Shown piece by piece: positions 25,823-33,945 of a DNA stretch of 64,000 nt. The notes beneath the pieces were generated by a model. The model was not told where the DNA came from, searched no databases, and saw only the letters and a program-made list of their open reading frames with translations. The translations under genes were made by a program, and so were the position numbers. The stretch covers positions 105,944-169,943 of the forward strand of contig CAZMPJ010000002.1 in assembly GCA_964568455.1 (NCBI GenBank), written 5' to 3'. The DNA is from CAZMPJ01 sp964568455. Lineage in GTDB: Bacteria; Margulisbacteria; WOR-1; O2-12-FULL-45-9. The stretch's first letter is position 1. Every line of letters starts with the position of its first letter.

Positions 25823-26680
25823 ATGTCAAAAACCTGTAATTATTATGTGACCTTCCAATGCAATGATACTTGCGAGTTTTGTCCTATCTGGGACAATGAA
25901 GATTTTAAAAAATACCAAGAAAAACCTTTTGATTTAAAAGAATTACAAAAATTAAATGTTAAATATCTAAATATTACTGGCGGAGAGCCATTGCTGCGGC
26001 AAGATTTAGTCCAAATATTAAAACAGGCTAAAGAATTAGGATTTTATACTATATTAACTACTAATGGTATTTTATATTCGGAAAAAGCAAAAGAAATCCA
26101 GGGTTTAGTTGATCAGCTCTATATTTCGCTGGATTATCCTTTTGCCGAAGAGCACGATCGTAGTCGGGGGATTGAATGTTTTCATCAAGTAATTCAGGCT
26201 ATCAAGTTAGCAAAAGATTTAGGCCAGAAAGTTATTATTAATTATACGATGACGCGGGATAGCATTCGGTTTCTTCCCGAAATGGTTGATTTAGCCGAAA
26301 AACTAAAAGTTTATATTTATTTAAATCCAGTTTATGGGTTTTATGGCACTCAAGGGTTTGAGCCAATAAGCTTTAACCACATGAAATATTATGCTAAACG
26401 TAAAAAGGTTTTATTAAACGAAGCAGTGGTAGCTTTTGTTAAAGATGGAGGCAATAAAGTGTATCTGCCGCGTTGTAAAGCCAAGGAAACCACGGTTACT
26501 ATTTTGCCTGATGGGACTAAAGTTTCTCCTTGTTTATTTAATCAGGATGGAGTGCAAGGAAAAAACGATGTTTGTTCTGGTTGCATGCGTTGGCCCTATA
26601 TGTTACCATCGTTTTCACTTGGAGTTGATAAGTATTTTTGGTTGAATGTATGGTCAAAAATTAAAGGAGGATTCAAATGA
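25823..26680 (+). CDS. Radical SAM protein of unknown function
   Basis: A 285-residue radical S-adenosylmethionine enzyme. The cluster motif is C13-x3-C17-x2-C20 (CNDTCEFC), followed by the SAM-binding GGEPLLR at about residue 53. C-terminal cysteines (LPRCKAKE, SPCLF, CSGC) could bind an auxiliary iron-sulfur cluster, as in SPASM-like proteins, but the region is short. The substrate is unknown. The gene ends in ATGA overlapping a GT4 glycosyltransferase with its own AAGGAGG site. This suggests that the pair modifies a lipid or sugar, which is a guess from context only. Confidence 0.83.
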   Translation: MSKTCNYYVTFQCNDTCEFCPIWDNEDFKKYQEKPFDLKELQKLNVKYLNITGGEPLLRQDLVQILKQAKELGFYTILTTNGILYSEKAKEIQGLVDQLYISLDYPFAEEHDRSRGIECFHQVIQAIKLAKDLGQKVIINYTMTRDSIRFLPEMVDLAEKLKVYIYLNPVYGFYGTQGFEPISFNHMKYYAKRKKVLLNEAVVAFVKDGGNKVYLPRCKAKETTVTILPDGTKVSPCLFNQDGVQGKNDVCSGCMRWPYMLPSFSLGVDKYFWLNVWSKIKGGFK

Positions 26681-27843
26681 AGATTTGTATGGTAGTTCCT
26701 TATTTTTACCCGCACACTGGTGGAACAGAAAAGTATGTTAAGGATTTGTCGATTGCGTTGACTAAGGCTGGGCATCAGGTAACGGTTATTTCTACCAACC
26801 TTCCGGCCGAAAAAAATGCTCCTGCCGAAGAAATGATGAGTGGTTTTAAAGTTATCCGCTTGCCAGCTACTAATATGTTTAGTTATTTGCCGGTAACCAA
26901 AGAAAAATTCGATCTTAAAATGCTAGATGAGTATGATATTGTCCATGTCCATGTGCCTTCTTTTGGATTTTTGCGTGCGATTGCCGGCAATGTTAAAAAA
27001 CCCGTAGTAGTAACTTATCACTGCGACGTTACGGTTTCAGAAAAATATTATGGAGTGGCGGTGCCAAACTTTTTAATTAAAGGGGTAGAGCATTCTGCTA
27101 ATATTTATGCCCGCATGCTGCTGAAAAAGGCAGATGTGGTTTATAACACCACTAAAACTTATGCAGATACTTCTCCAGTTTTAAAACATATGAAAAATGT
27201 GCGCCATATTCCGATCGGTATTTTTCACGACCATATTGATGAAATGCAAAATAAATTGGGTTTAACTGCTAAAGATAAAAATTTAAAGCAATTACTTTGG
27301 CTGGGACGTATGGCTGGTAATAAGGGTTGTGATTATATGGTAAAGGCGATGCCGCAGATTTTAGCCAAGCACCCGGATGCTAAATTAGTAATTTGTGGTG
27401 ATGGCGAAGAAAAAGCGCATATCAATGCTTTGATTGATAAGTTAGGTGTTAGAAAATCAATCCAAATGTATGGCATTATTGGTTTTGATGAGTTGGTCAG
27501 GATTTTTTATTCTTCCCTGGTTTATGTTTTCCCTTCAATTAATCGTTTAGAAGCTTTTGGTATTGTACAGCTTGAATCTTTTGTTAATTATACTCCAGTA
27601 ATTGCTTCTGATATTCCAGGACCCAATGCGGTCATGGATGTTGGCACTGCTGGTTTCTTAGTACCAAAGCAGGATCCAGATGCGATTGCTAAAAAATGTA
27701 TTGAATTATTAGATAATCCAGAAAAAGCCATTGAAATGGGTAAAGCTGGCCGAACATTAGTTGAAACCAAGTATGATTGGGGAAATATTCGCAAGCAGGT
27801 TGAGGAACTGTATCAGGAAGCTTTGAGTGCCAAGCAGGCTTAA
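26677..27843 (+). CDS. Glycosyltransferase family 4 (GT-B fold)
   Basis: A 388-residue transferase with the glycine-rich N-terminal loop PYFYPHTGGTEKYVKDL and a Rossmann-like acceptor domain. The GT4 donor domain carries LLWLGRMAGNKGCDYMV and the E-x7-E-like SINRLEAFGIVQLESF. It should transfer a sugar from a nucleotide-sugar donor to a lipid or glycan at the cytoplasmic face of the membrane. The start has an AAGGAGG site and overlaps the radical SAM stop (ATGA). The end overlaps the dprA start by 17 bp. It lies apart from the main glycan island. Confidence 0.9.
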   Translation: MKICMVVPYFYPHTGGTEKYVKDLSIALTKAGHQVTVISTNLPAEKNAPAEEMMSGFKVIRLPATNMFSYLPVTKEKFDLKMLDEYDIVHVHVPSFGFLRAIAGNVKKPVVVTYHCDVTVSEKYYGVAVPNFLIKGVEHSANIYARMLLKKADVVYNTTKTYADTSPVLKHMKNVRHIPIGIFHDHIDEMQNKLGLTAKDKNLKQLLWLGRMAGNKGCDYMVKAMPQILAKHPDAKLVICGDGEEKAHINALIDKLGVRKSIQMYGIIGFDELVRIFYSSLVYVFPSINRLEAFGIVQLESFVNYTPVIASDIPGPNAVMDVGTAGFLVPKQDPDAIAKKCIELLDNPEKAIEMGKAGRTLVETKYDWGNIRKQVEELYQEALSAKQA

Positions 27844-28933
27844 AAAATGGTTGGTCCTAAGCCGAGTTCCAAGTTTAGGCACGAGTAGTATAAAAAAGCT
27901 TTGGGACCACTTTGGTTCGATTGATAAAATTCTCTCTGCTAGCGAAGCTGAATTATCCTCTATTGAAGGGTTGTCCAAGAAAGCTATTAAGTTGTTGGTG
28001 GCTGTAAACCCCAGAATAAATTCTGGGGAATTTTCCTTCCCAAATTCCCCACATTTCAATGTGGGGTTCCAACCAACAACCAGGGACACAAAAGCCCTGA
28101 CTTTCGAAGACAAAAGCTACCCCCAAGCCTTATTAAATATTTATGACCCTCCATCTATATTATATGTAAAGGGTGATGAGAATTTACTAAACCAAAAATG
28201 TATTGCTATTGTTGGCACTAGGAAAGCGTCGCATTATGGCAAAGTTATGGCCAGGAAATTAGCTTACGAGCTGGCTGCAGCAGGAATAACCATTGTTTCT
28301 GGTCTAGCGTTGGGAATTGATACGGCTGCGCATGAAGGTGCTTTAGAAGCAAAAGGAAAAACTGTGGCAGTTTTGGGTTGCGGGGTTGATGTAATTTATC
28401 CTCCTAGTAATAAAAACTTATATTCCAGGATTCCAACTATTATTTCAGAGTTTGAACCGGGGACAGAAGTGGAGGGCTGGAGATTTCCACAAAGAAATCG
28501 GATTATCTCTGGTTTATCTTTAGGAACCATTGTGATTGAAGGACATTATAAGAGTGGGGCTATGATTACGGCTAAGCAAGCGTTAGATCAGGGCAGAGAA
28601 GTGTTTGCTTTGCCAGGCCAGGTTGATAATGATCAAGCCAAAGGACCGCATTGGTTGATTAAGCAGGGCGCTAAGCTAGTTGAGAGCGTGGAAGATGTTC
28701 TGGAAGAGCTGGGGATGGTAATGAGCCATGAAGGATTGCCTGCGGCAGACTATTCTAATCTATCTGAAGATGAATTGAAGATTGTTAAGATGCTATCACT
28801 CGAACCAAAGCATATGGATGCGATTTCTCTAGAAACCAAGCTGGCTATTCCCCAGATATCCGGTTTGCTTATGATGCTGGAAATGAAAAAAATGGTGCGC
28901 CAACTGCCCGGACAGAAGTTCGTGCTTTACTAA
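27827..28933 (+). CDS. dprA: DNA-processing protein DprA with palindromic insertion
   Basis: DprA loads RecA on single-stranded DNA during natural transformation. The 368-residue protein has an N-terminal helix-hairpin-helix/SAM-like region (WLVLSRVPSLG, FGSIDKILSAS). Its Rossmann-type core contains VGTRKASHYG, SGLALGIDTAAHEGAL, VLGCGVDVIYPPSN and SEFEPG. It ends in a winged-helix domain. GTG 27827 is the only start that keeps the N-terminal block. Between LLVAVN and YPQALLNIYDPP there is an unusual stretch (about residues 62-95) encoded by two perfect palindromes and a third hairpin. The frame is open, so the insertion is translated. A functional dprA suggests DNA uptake, but no com genes are in the window. 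Confidence 0.93.
   Translation: MPSRLKKWLVLSRVPSLGTSSIKKLWDHFGSIDKILSASEAELSSIEGLSKKAIKLLVAVNPRINSGEFSFPNSPHFNVGFQPTTRDTKALTFEDKSYPQALLNIYDPPSILYVKGDENLLNQKCIAIVGTRKASHYGKVMARKLAYELAAAGITIVSGLALGIDTAAHEGALEAKGKTVAVLGCGVDVIYPPSNKNLYSRIPTIISEFEPGTEVEGWRFPQRNRIISGLSLGTIVIEGHYKSGAMITAKQALDQGREVFALPGQVDNDQAKGPHWLIKQGAKLVESVEDVLEELGMVMSHEGLPAADYSNLSEDELKIVKMLSLEPKHMDAISLETKLAIPQISGLLMMLEMKKMVRQLPGQKFVLY
28009..28099 (+). repeat. Palindromic insertion within dprA
   Basis: Two perfect 9-bp-stem palindromes: CCCCAGAAT/ATTCTGGGG at 28009-28028 and CCCCACATT/AATGTGGGG at 28047-28066. A weaker CAGGG/CCCTG hairpin (28081-28099) follows. They are read in frame as a segment that typical DprA proteins lack. 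The stem sequences differ from the intergenic elements A-E. Confidence 0.85.
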
Positions 28934-28963
28934 TATTTATCCTCGGTCTACAATATAGTTATT

Positions 28964-30226
28964 ATGGTGCTATTTTCTGAAATGTTTATATCTGAACTGC
29001 GCTGGATTCCAATAGTAGACCGGCTGCAGGATCCTATTGGCGAAGTAAAAGACATTTTAATTAATGTTGGAGAAAAATTCCCCAAAGTGTCTGGGCTTTT
29101 GCTTAAAGACCCCAATGATGCGGTTATTTTAATGAGTGAAATCGACTTAATTGGCAAGCAATTTGTGGTCACAAAAAATGTTAAAGACCGAATTGTTTTT
29201 ACTAAAATCAGAAATGATGAATTAAGATTGGTCCATGATCTTTTGGACAAGCAGATTGTGGATACGGATGGAGCCCGGGTGCTTCGGGTAAACGACTTAA
29301 AATTAGGAAAAATCGACCAGGATGTTCGATTAATTGCAGCTGATGTTGGGTTTAAAGGTTTATTGCGTAGATTAGGCTGTCTGTCTTTCTTTTCTTTTGT
29401 ATTTCGTTTATTCAAAAAACAAGTGCCAGATACTTTGATTGGCTGGGATCATGTGGAACAGCTAAAAACTACTCGCAATAAAGGGATTATTACTGTGCCT
29501 ACCCGTCATGTAAATGAAATGCATCCTTCTGATATTGCTAATGTTATCAGCCAGGTGCACCAAGCGGAAAAAACCGCAATCTTTACTTCGTTGGACGAGA
29601 AAACGGCAGCCGAAGCTTTGCATGAACTGGAACCAAAAATCCAGGCAATTTTACTTTTAACTATTGATACCAAAAAAGCACTTTCGATTTTAGAAAAAAT
29701 GCCCTCTGATGAAGTGGCAGATGTTTTGGGGGATCTTTCTCCGGAAAAGGCTGAAGGATTTTTAAGATTACTAAAACCTCGCAAAGCAAGTAAGGTTAGA
29801 AAATTAATGGCGCACGAAGAAGAAACCGCTGGCGGGCTTATGACCACTGAATATATTACTGCCTTAGAAAATCTTACTGTCCAACAAACCATTGAGATGA
29901 TGCGTGAACATGTTCCTTCTGCCGAAACCATCTACTATATTTATGTGCATGATGAACAGGAAGCCCTGGTGGGTGTTTTTTCTTTAAGGGATTTAATTAT
30001 TTCCCAGCCCGATGTTCCTATTGCCACTATTATGGAAAAAGATTTAATTACTGTTGAGCCTGAAACCGATCAGAAAAAAGTGGCTGAGGTTGTTTCAAAA
30101 TATAATCTTTTAGCCGTTCCGGTACTAGACAAAGAAAATAAAATGTTGGGAATTGTAACGGTTGACGACGTAATTGATCTTGTGCTTCCGCCGGTTGCAA
30201 AAAGATTTCGGCATATATTAGGGTAA
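28964..30226 (+). CDS. PRC-barrel / MgtE_N / CBS regulatory protein
   Basis: A 420-residue soluble protein. The first 170 residues hold two PRC-barrel-like repeats (WIPIVDRLQDPIGEVKDI and LLDKQIVDTDGARVLRVND). An MgtE intracellular N-domain of helical repeats follows (MPSDEVADVLGDLSPEKAEGF, about 190-290), then two CBS domains (TTEYITALENLTV and AVPVLDKENKMLGIVTVDDV). The MgtE membrane channel domain is absent. The NRAMP-like transporter begins 6 bp downstream, so this protein probably senses Mg2+ or nucleotides and regulates that transporter. The first ATG has only a TACAAT box 9 nt upstream; M7 (28982) is an alternative start. Confidence 0.87.
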   Translation: MVLFSEMFISELRWIPIVDRLQDPIGEVKDILINVGEKFPKVSGLLLKDPNDAVILMSEIDLIGKQFVVTKNVKDRIVFTKIRNDELRLVHDLLDKQIVDTDGARVLRVNDLKLGKIDQDVRLIAADVGFKGLLRRLGCLSFFSFVFRLFKKQVPDTLIGWDHVEQLKTTRNKGIITVPTRHVNEMHPSDIANVISQVHQAEKTAIFTSLDEKTAAEALHELEPKIQAILLLTIDTKKALSILEKMPSDEVADVLGDLSPEKAEGFLRLLKPRKASKVRKLMAHEEETAGGLMTTEYITALENLTVQQTIEMMREHVPSAETIYYIYVHDEQEALVGVFSLRDLIISQPDVPIATIMEKDLITVEPETDQKKVAEVVSKYNLLAVPVLDKENKMLGIVTVDDVIDLVLPPVAKRFRHILG

Positions 30227-30232
30227 TTTATT

Positions 30233-31474
30233 ATGAGAATGCCAAGATTTAGAAGAACATGGTTGTTTTTAATGCTGCTGGGTCCTGGCTTAATTGCCGC
30301 TATCGCGGGCAATGATGCTGGTGGCACTGCTACTTATTCTATTATAGGCGCTTCTTATGGCTATAACATGCTTTGGATGCTGCTATTAGTTGGAATTTCC
30401 TTAGTGGTAATTCAGGAAATGTGCGCCCGTATGGGAGTAGTAACCGGTAAAGGCTTATCTGATTTAATCCGTGAAGAGTTTGGTGTGCGCTGGACCCTTT
30501 TTGCCATGTTAATCCTTTTAATTGCTAATATTGCGGTAACTATTTCTGAATTTGCCGGGATTGCTGCAAGTCTTGAGATTTTTGGCGTTACCAAGTATTT
30601 TTCCGTGCCGATAGTAATGAGTTTGATCTGGCTTTTAATGACTAGAGGAACTTATAAAGGAGTTGAGCGCATCTTTATTGGCATGTGTTTTGTTTATTTT
30701 GCGTATATTTTTTCCGGGTTTTTAGCCCACCCTGATTGGCAGTTGGCTTTTAAGCATACGGTTACCCCCAGCTTTAAATTCGATATGAATTTTATTTTGC
30801 TTTCTATTGCTATGATTGGAACCACGGTTACTCCCTGGATGCAATTTTATTTGCAGTCTTCGGTGGTAGAAAAAGGGATAAAGATGAAGCAGTACCAATA
30901 CCAGAAATGGGACGTGATTTTAGGGTCAGCGGTTGCGGTGGTAATTGCTTTCTTCATTATTCTGACTTGCGCAGCAGTGCTTCATCCCCGCGGAATTGTA
31001 ATCCATGAAGCTAAGCAAGCGGCTTTGGCCCTTCAACCGCTTGCGGGTAATTATGCGGCTGCTCTTTTTGCTCTGGGTTTATTTGCTTCTTCTACTTTAG
31101 GTGCATCCATTCTCCCGCTTTCTTCAGCTTATGCTATTTGCGAGGCTTTTGGCTGGGAAAATGGTATTAGTAAAAAATTTGACGAGGCGCCGATCTTTTT
31201 TACTTTATATACAATTTTAATTGTGATTGGGGCGGGGGTGGTTTTGCTGCCCAGATTGAATTTAATTAATGTTATGCTTTTTTCTCAGATTACCAATGGT
31301 ATTTTATTTCCCTTTATTTTAATCTTTATGCTGATCCTGGCTAATAATAAGCGTTTGATGGGTAGTTATGTTAATTCAAAATTCAACAATCTAATTGCCG
31401 GTACAACCGCAGTAGTTTTAATTCTCCTTACTGTTTTCCTGGTTATAGCTACCTTCCTTGGCAAGGTTGCTTAG
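30233..31474 (+). CDS. NRAMP-related divalent metal transporter (probably Mg2+)
   Basis: A 413-residue transporter with eleven or so helices and the NRAMP fold signature GPGLIAA. The DPGN metal motif of classical Mn2+/Fe2+ NRAMPs in helix 1 reads D28-A-G-G here. In helix 6 the usual AxxMPH reads T197-T-V-T200-P-W, so both the Asn and the soft Met ligand are lost. Loss of the Met ligand is the feature reported for NRAMP-related magnesium transporters (NRMTs), which bind hydrated Mg2+. The partner gene upstream with MgtE_N/CBS domains also points to Mg2+. The assignment to Mg2+ is inference. The 3' end contains the promoter for accC. Confidence 0.85.
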   Translation: MRMPRFRRTWLFLMLLGPGLIAAIAGNDAGGTATYSIIGASYGYNMLWMLLLVGISLVVIQEMCARMGVVTGKGLSDLIREEFGVRWTLFAMLILLIANIAVTISEFAGIAASLEIFGVTKYFSVPIVMSLIWLLMTRGTYKGVERIFIGMCFVYFAYIFSGFLAHPDWQLAFKHTVTPSFKFDMNFILLSIAMIGTTVTPWMQFYLQSSVVEKGIKMKQYQYQKWDVILGSAVAVVIAFFIILTCAAVLHPRGIVIHEAKQAALALQPLAGNYAAALFALGLFASSTLGASILPLSSAYAICEAFGWENGISKKFDEAPIFFTLYTILIVIGAGVVLLPRLNLINVMLFSQITNGILFPFILIFMLILANNKRLMGSYVNSKFNNLIAGTTAVVLILLTVFLVIATFLGKVA

Positions 31475-31487
31475 TTTATGCTAGAAT
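31458..31487 (+). promoter_or_regulatory. Candidate promoter of accC-nusB
   Basis: TTGGCA (31458-31463), an 18-nt spacer and TAGAAT (31482-31487). It lies across the end of the transporter gene and 24 nt before the accC ATG. A small TTTCCC/GGGAA hairpin sits in the short leader. Confidence 0.45.
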
Positions 31488-31511
31488 ATCGTTTCCCTTT
31501 GCGGGAAGGTT

Positions 31512-32855
31512 ATGTTTAAAAAGATCCTTATAGCAAATAGAGGCGAAATAGCAGTCCGTATTATCCGAGCAGCTAAGGAGCTGGGGATTTTAACGGTTGC
31601 GGTTTATTCTGAAGCAGACAAAGATTCTCTCCACGTTAAAATTGCAGATGAGGCTTTTTGTATTGGCCCGGCTGTTCCTGCTAAAAGTTATTTAAACATC
31701 CCCAGTATTATGAGTGTGGCAGAAGTTGCTGGAGTAGATGCAGTCCATCCTGGTTATGGGTTTTTAGCTGAAAACTCCAAGTTTGTAGAAATTTGCCAAG
31801 CTTCCAACATTAAATTCATTGGCCCTTCCATTGATGCTATGCAAAGGATGGGAGACAAAGCCACCGCTAGGGATACTATGATGAAGGCTGGAGTGCCGAT
31901 AGTTCCTGGTTCTGAGGGTTTGATTAAAGATAATCACGAAGCAGAAAAATTAGCCAACAAAATTGGCTATCCAGTTATTATCAAGGCTACTGCGGGTGGG
32001 GGTGGAAGAGGAATGAGAGTGGCTTGGGATAAAAACGAGCTAATTACTTCCATGCAAACTGCAAAGTCAGAAGCTGGGGCCGCTTTTGGTAATTCAGATG
32101 TTTATATTGAAAAATTCGTCTTAGAACCTCGCCATATTGAAGTGCAGGTAATGGCAGACGCGCATGGAAATGTAATCCATTTAGGAGAAAGAGACTGTTC
32201 TATCCAGCGCCGCCACCAAAAACTGGTAGAAGAAGCGCTTTCACCAGCTGTTGATGATCGAACTAGACGTAAATTAGGTGATGCGGCTGTTAAAGCAGCC
32301 AAAGCAGTTGATTATGAAGGAGCTGGTACGGTTGAGTTTATATTCGACAAAAACGGTAAATTCTATTTTATGGAAATGAATACTCGGGTCCAAGTGGAAC
32401 ACCCTGTTACTGAAATGATCACTGATGTTGATATTATTAAAGAACAGATTTTAGTGGCAGCTGGAGAAAAGTTATCTAAAAAACAAGGTGAGATTAAATT
32501 TCATGGTCATGCGATTGAATGCCGCATTAACGCGGAGAACCATGAGAAAAATTTTATGCCTTCTCCTGGTACAATCAAAACTTATCTTGCTCCGGGTGGG
32601 CCGGGGATCAGGGTGGATAGCCATGCTTATCCTGGTTATAAGGTTCAACCGCATTATGATTCATTAGTAGCTAAGCTTATTGCCTGGGGCACAACCCGGG
32701 AAGAAGCGATTAAACGTATGGAGAGAGCCCTAGATGAATATGTGATTGACGGGATCCATACTACAATTCCTTTTCACCTCAAAGTATTGCGTAACGAAGC
32801 TTTTAAACGTGGGGAAACTACCACCAAGTTCATTGAAGAACATTTTGGGAGCTAA
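31512..32855 (+). CDS. accC: Acetyl-CoA carboxylase biotin carboxylase subunit
   Basis: Carboxylates biotin on the carrier protein AccB, the first half-reaction of malonyl-CoA formation for fatty acids. The 447-residue ATP-grasp enzyme starts with the canonical MFKKILIANRGEIAVRIIRA. It contains the glycine-rich loop KATAGGGGRGMR, the biotin/bicarbonate residues ERDCSIQRRHQK and FMEMNTRVQVEHPVTE. Length matches AccC and not the larger pyruvate carboxylases. AccB is not next to it, which is less common. nusB follows 3 bp downstream. Confidence 0.95.
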   Translation: MFKKILIANRGEIAVRIIRAAKELGILTVAVYSEADKDSLHVKIADEAFCIGPAVPAKSYLNIPSIMSVAEVAGVDAVHPGYGFLAENSKFVEICQASNIKFIGPSIDAMQRMGDKATARDTMMKAGVPIVPGSEGLIKDNHEAEKLANKIGYPVIIKATAGGGGRGMRVAWDKNELITSMQTAKSEAGAAFGNSDVYIEKFVLEPRHIEVQVMADAHGNVIHLGERDCSIQRRHQKLVEEALSPAVDDRTRRKLGDAAVKAAKAVDYEGAGTVEFIFDKNGKFYFMEMNTRVQVEHPVTEMITDVDIIKEQILVAAGEKLSKKQGEIKFHGHAIECRINAENHEKNFMPSPGTIKTYLAPGGPGIRVDSHAYPGYKVQPHYDSLVAKLIAWGTTREEAIKRMERALDEYVIDGIHTTIPFHLKVLRNEAFKRGETTTKFIEEHFGS

Positions 32856-32858
32856 CTA

Positions 32859-33257
32859 ATGGGTAAAAGAACAACTGGTCGCCGTTTAGCCATGCAAGCT
32901 CTTTATTCTGCCGAAATTTCAAATATTGACGCACTAAAAGCCCTAGAAAATATTACTGCTGAAGAGAAATTTATCTCCGAAACTTTAGATTTTGCTCAAC
33001 ACTTAGCAGAAGAAGTTTGGAAAAGAAAAGATGAAATTGATGCTATTATCAAACAATATGCTATTGATTGGTCACTGGATCGTATTGGCCGGGTGGATCG
33101 AGCTGTTTTACGTTTGGCCATTGCCGAACTTATCTTAAAAGAAACTCCTAATTCAGTAATTATTAATGAAGCAGTTGAATTAGCTAAAAAATATTCCTCA
33201 CAAGAAGCAGCCAAGTTTATAAATGGCATCCTGGGAACCTATGTAAGAGCCTCTTAG
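32859..33257 (+). CDS. nusB: Transcription antitermination protein NusB
   Basis: NusB binds boxA RNA with S10 during rRNA transcription. The 132-residue all-helical protein begins GKRTTGRRLAMQALYSAE, the arginine-rich RNA-binding helix. It has the family C-terminal half (WSLDRIGRVDRAVLRLAIAEL, TPNSVIINEAVELAKKYSSQEAAKFINGILG). The accC-nusB spacing of 3 bp indicates one transcript. A ribE promoter starts just after the stop, though nusB and the rib genes are neighbours in many bacteria. Confidence 0.96.
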   Translation: MGKRTTGRRLAMQALYSAEISNIDALKALENITAEEKFISETLDFAQHLAEEVWKRKDEIDAIIKQYAIDWSLDRIGRVDRAVLRLAIAELILKETPNSVIINEAVELAKKYSSQEAAKFINGILGTYVRAS

Positions 33258-33262
33258 CCTCG

Positions 33263-33291
33263 TTGTTTTTACTCGTGAAATATGGTATATT
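33263..33291 (+). promoter_or_regulatory. Promoter of the ribE-ribBA-ribH operon
   Basis: TTGTTT (33263-33268), a 17-nt spacer and TATATT (33286-33291). The box ends 9 nt before the ribE ATG, so the mRNA leader would be only about 2-3 nt. There is no room for an FMN riboswitch, which often controls rib operons. Confidence 0.55.
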
Positions 33292-33300
33292 TATAAGGTT

Positions 33301-33945
33301 ATGTTCACAGGAATTATCCAAGATTTAGGTGTAGTACAATCCTTCCACAATGACCGATTAATTGTTGCTGCAGGGCGAAATATTAAGGATGTTAAGCTCG
33401 GTGACAGCATTGCGGTTAACGGAATCTGCTTGACTGTGGTTAAAATTAGAAAAAATATCTTGGAATTCGATGTTTCAGCTGAAACTTTAAAAAAATCCAC
33501 TCTTAAGGCCTTAAGAAAAAGTGAAAAAGTAAACCTTGAGCCTGCTTTAACCTTATCTGGAAAACTGGGTGGACACATGGTATCTGGCCACGTTGACGGA
33601 GTAGGAGAAATACGCAAAAAAGTGACAGCCGGAAAAGGGATAGAATTACATCTTTCAATTCCTAGTGATTTATTGCATTATTTAGTAGCAAAAGGTTCTG
33701 TTTCCATTGATGGTATTAGCTTAACTGTGGCAGATATTCGTGATGATTTAATAGTAATCGCAGTTGTGCCCCATACTGTGAACACTACTAATTTAGGCAA
33801 TAAAAAAATAGGCGACTTAGTAAATATAGAAGTTGATCTTCTTTCAAAATATATTGAACGGCATTTAAATCAAACTCAAACAAGTATTTCAGAAGAAACT
33901 TTAACCCGAGCTGGTTTTATGCCCATGGGCTGGATCGAAAACTAA
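33301..33945 (+). CDS. ribE: Riboflavin synthase, alpha subunit
   Basis: Dismutates two 6,7-dimethyl-8-ribityllumazines to riboflavin. The 214-residue protein has two lumazine-binding repeats. The first starts MFTGIIQDLGVV and contains GDSIAVNGICLTV. The second starts GGHMVSGHVDGVG and contains GSVSIDGISLTV. The C-terminal helix (LLSKYIERHL) drives trimerisation. The ATG follows a strong-looking promoter by 9 nt with only a weak AAGG site. Its stop shares a base with the ribBA start (TAATG). Confidence 0.96.
   Translation: MFTGIIQDLGVVQSFHNDRLIVAAGRNIKDVKLGDSIAVNGICLTVVKIRKNILEFDVSAETLKKSTLKALRKSEKVNLEPALTLSGKLGGHMVSGHVDGVGEIRKKVTAGKGIELHLSIPSDLLHYLVAKGSVSIDGISLTVADIRDDLIVIAVVPHTVNTTNLGNKKIGDLVNIEVDLLSKYIERHLNQTQTSISEETLTRAGFMPMGWIEN

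Noticed and set aside
28964..30226. Complete MgtE magnesium channel
   Set aside because: The protein ends after the CBS domains and has no membrane-spanning region.
33258..33300. FMN riboswitch before ribE
   Set aside because: Only 43 bp separate nusB and ribE, and the promoter fills them; there is no room for the RFN fold.
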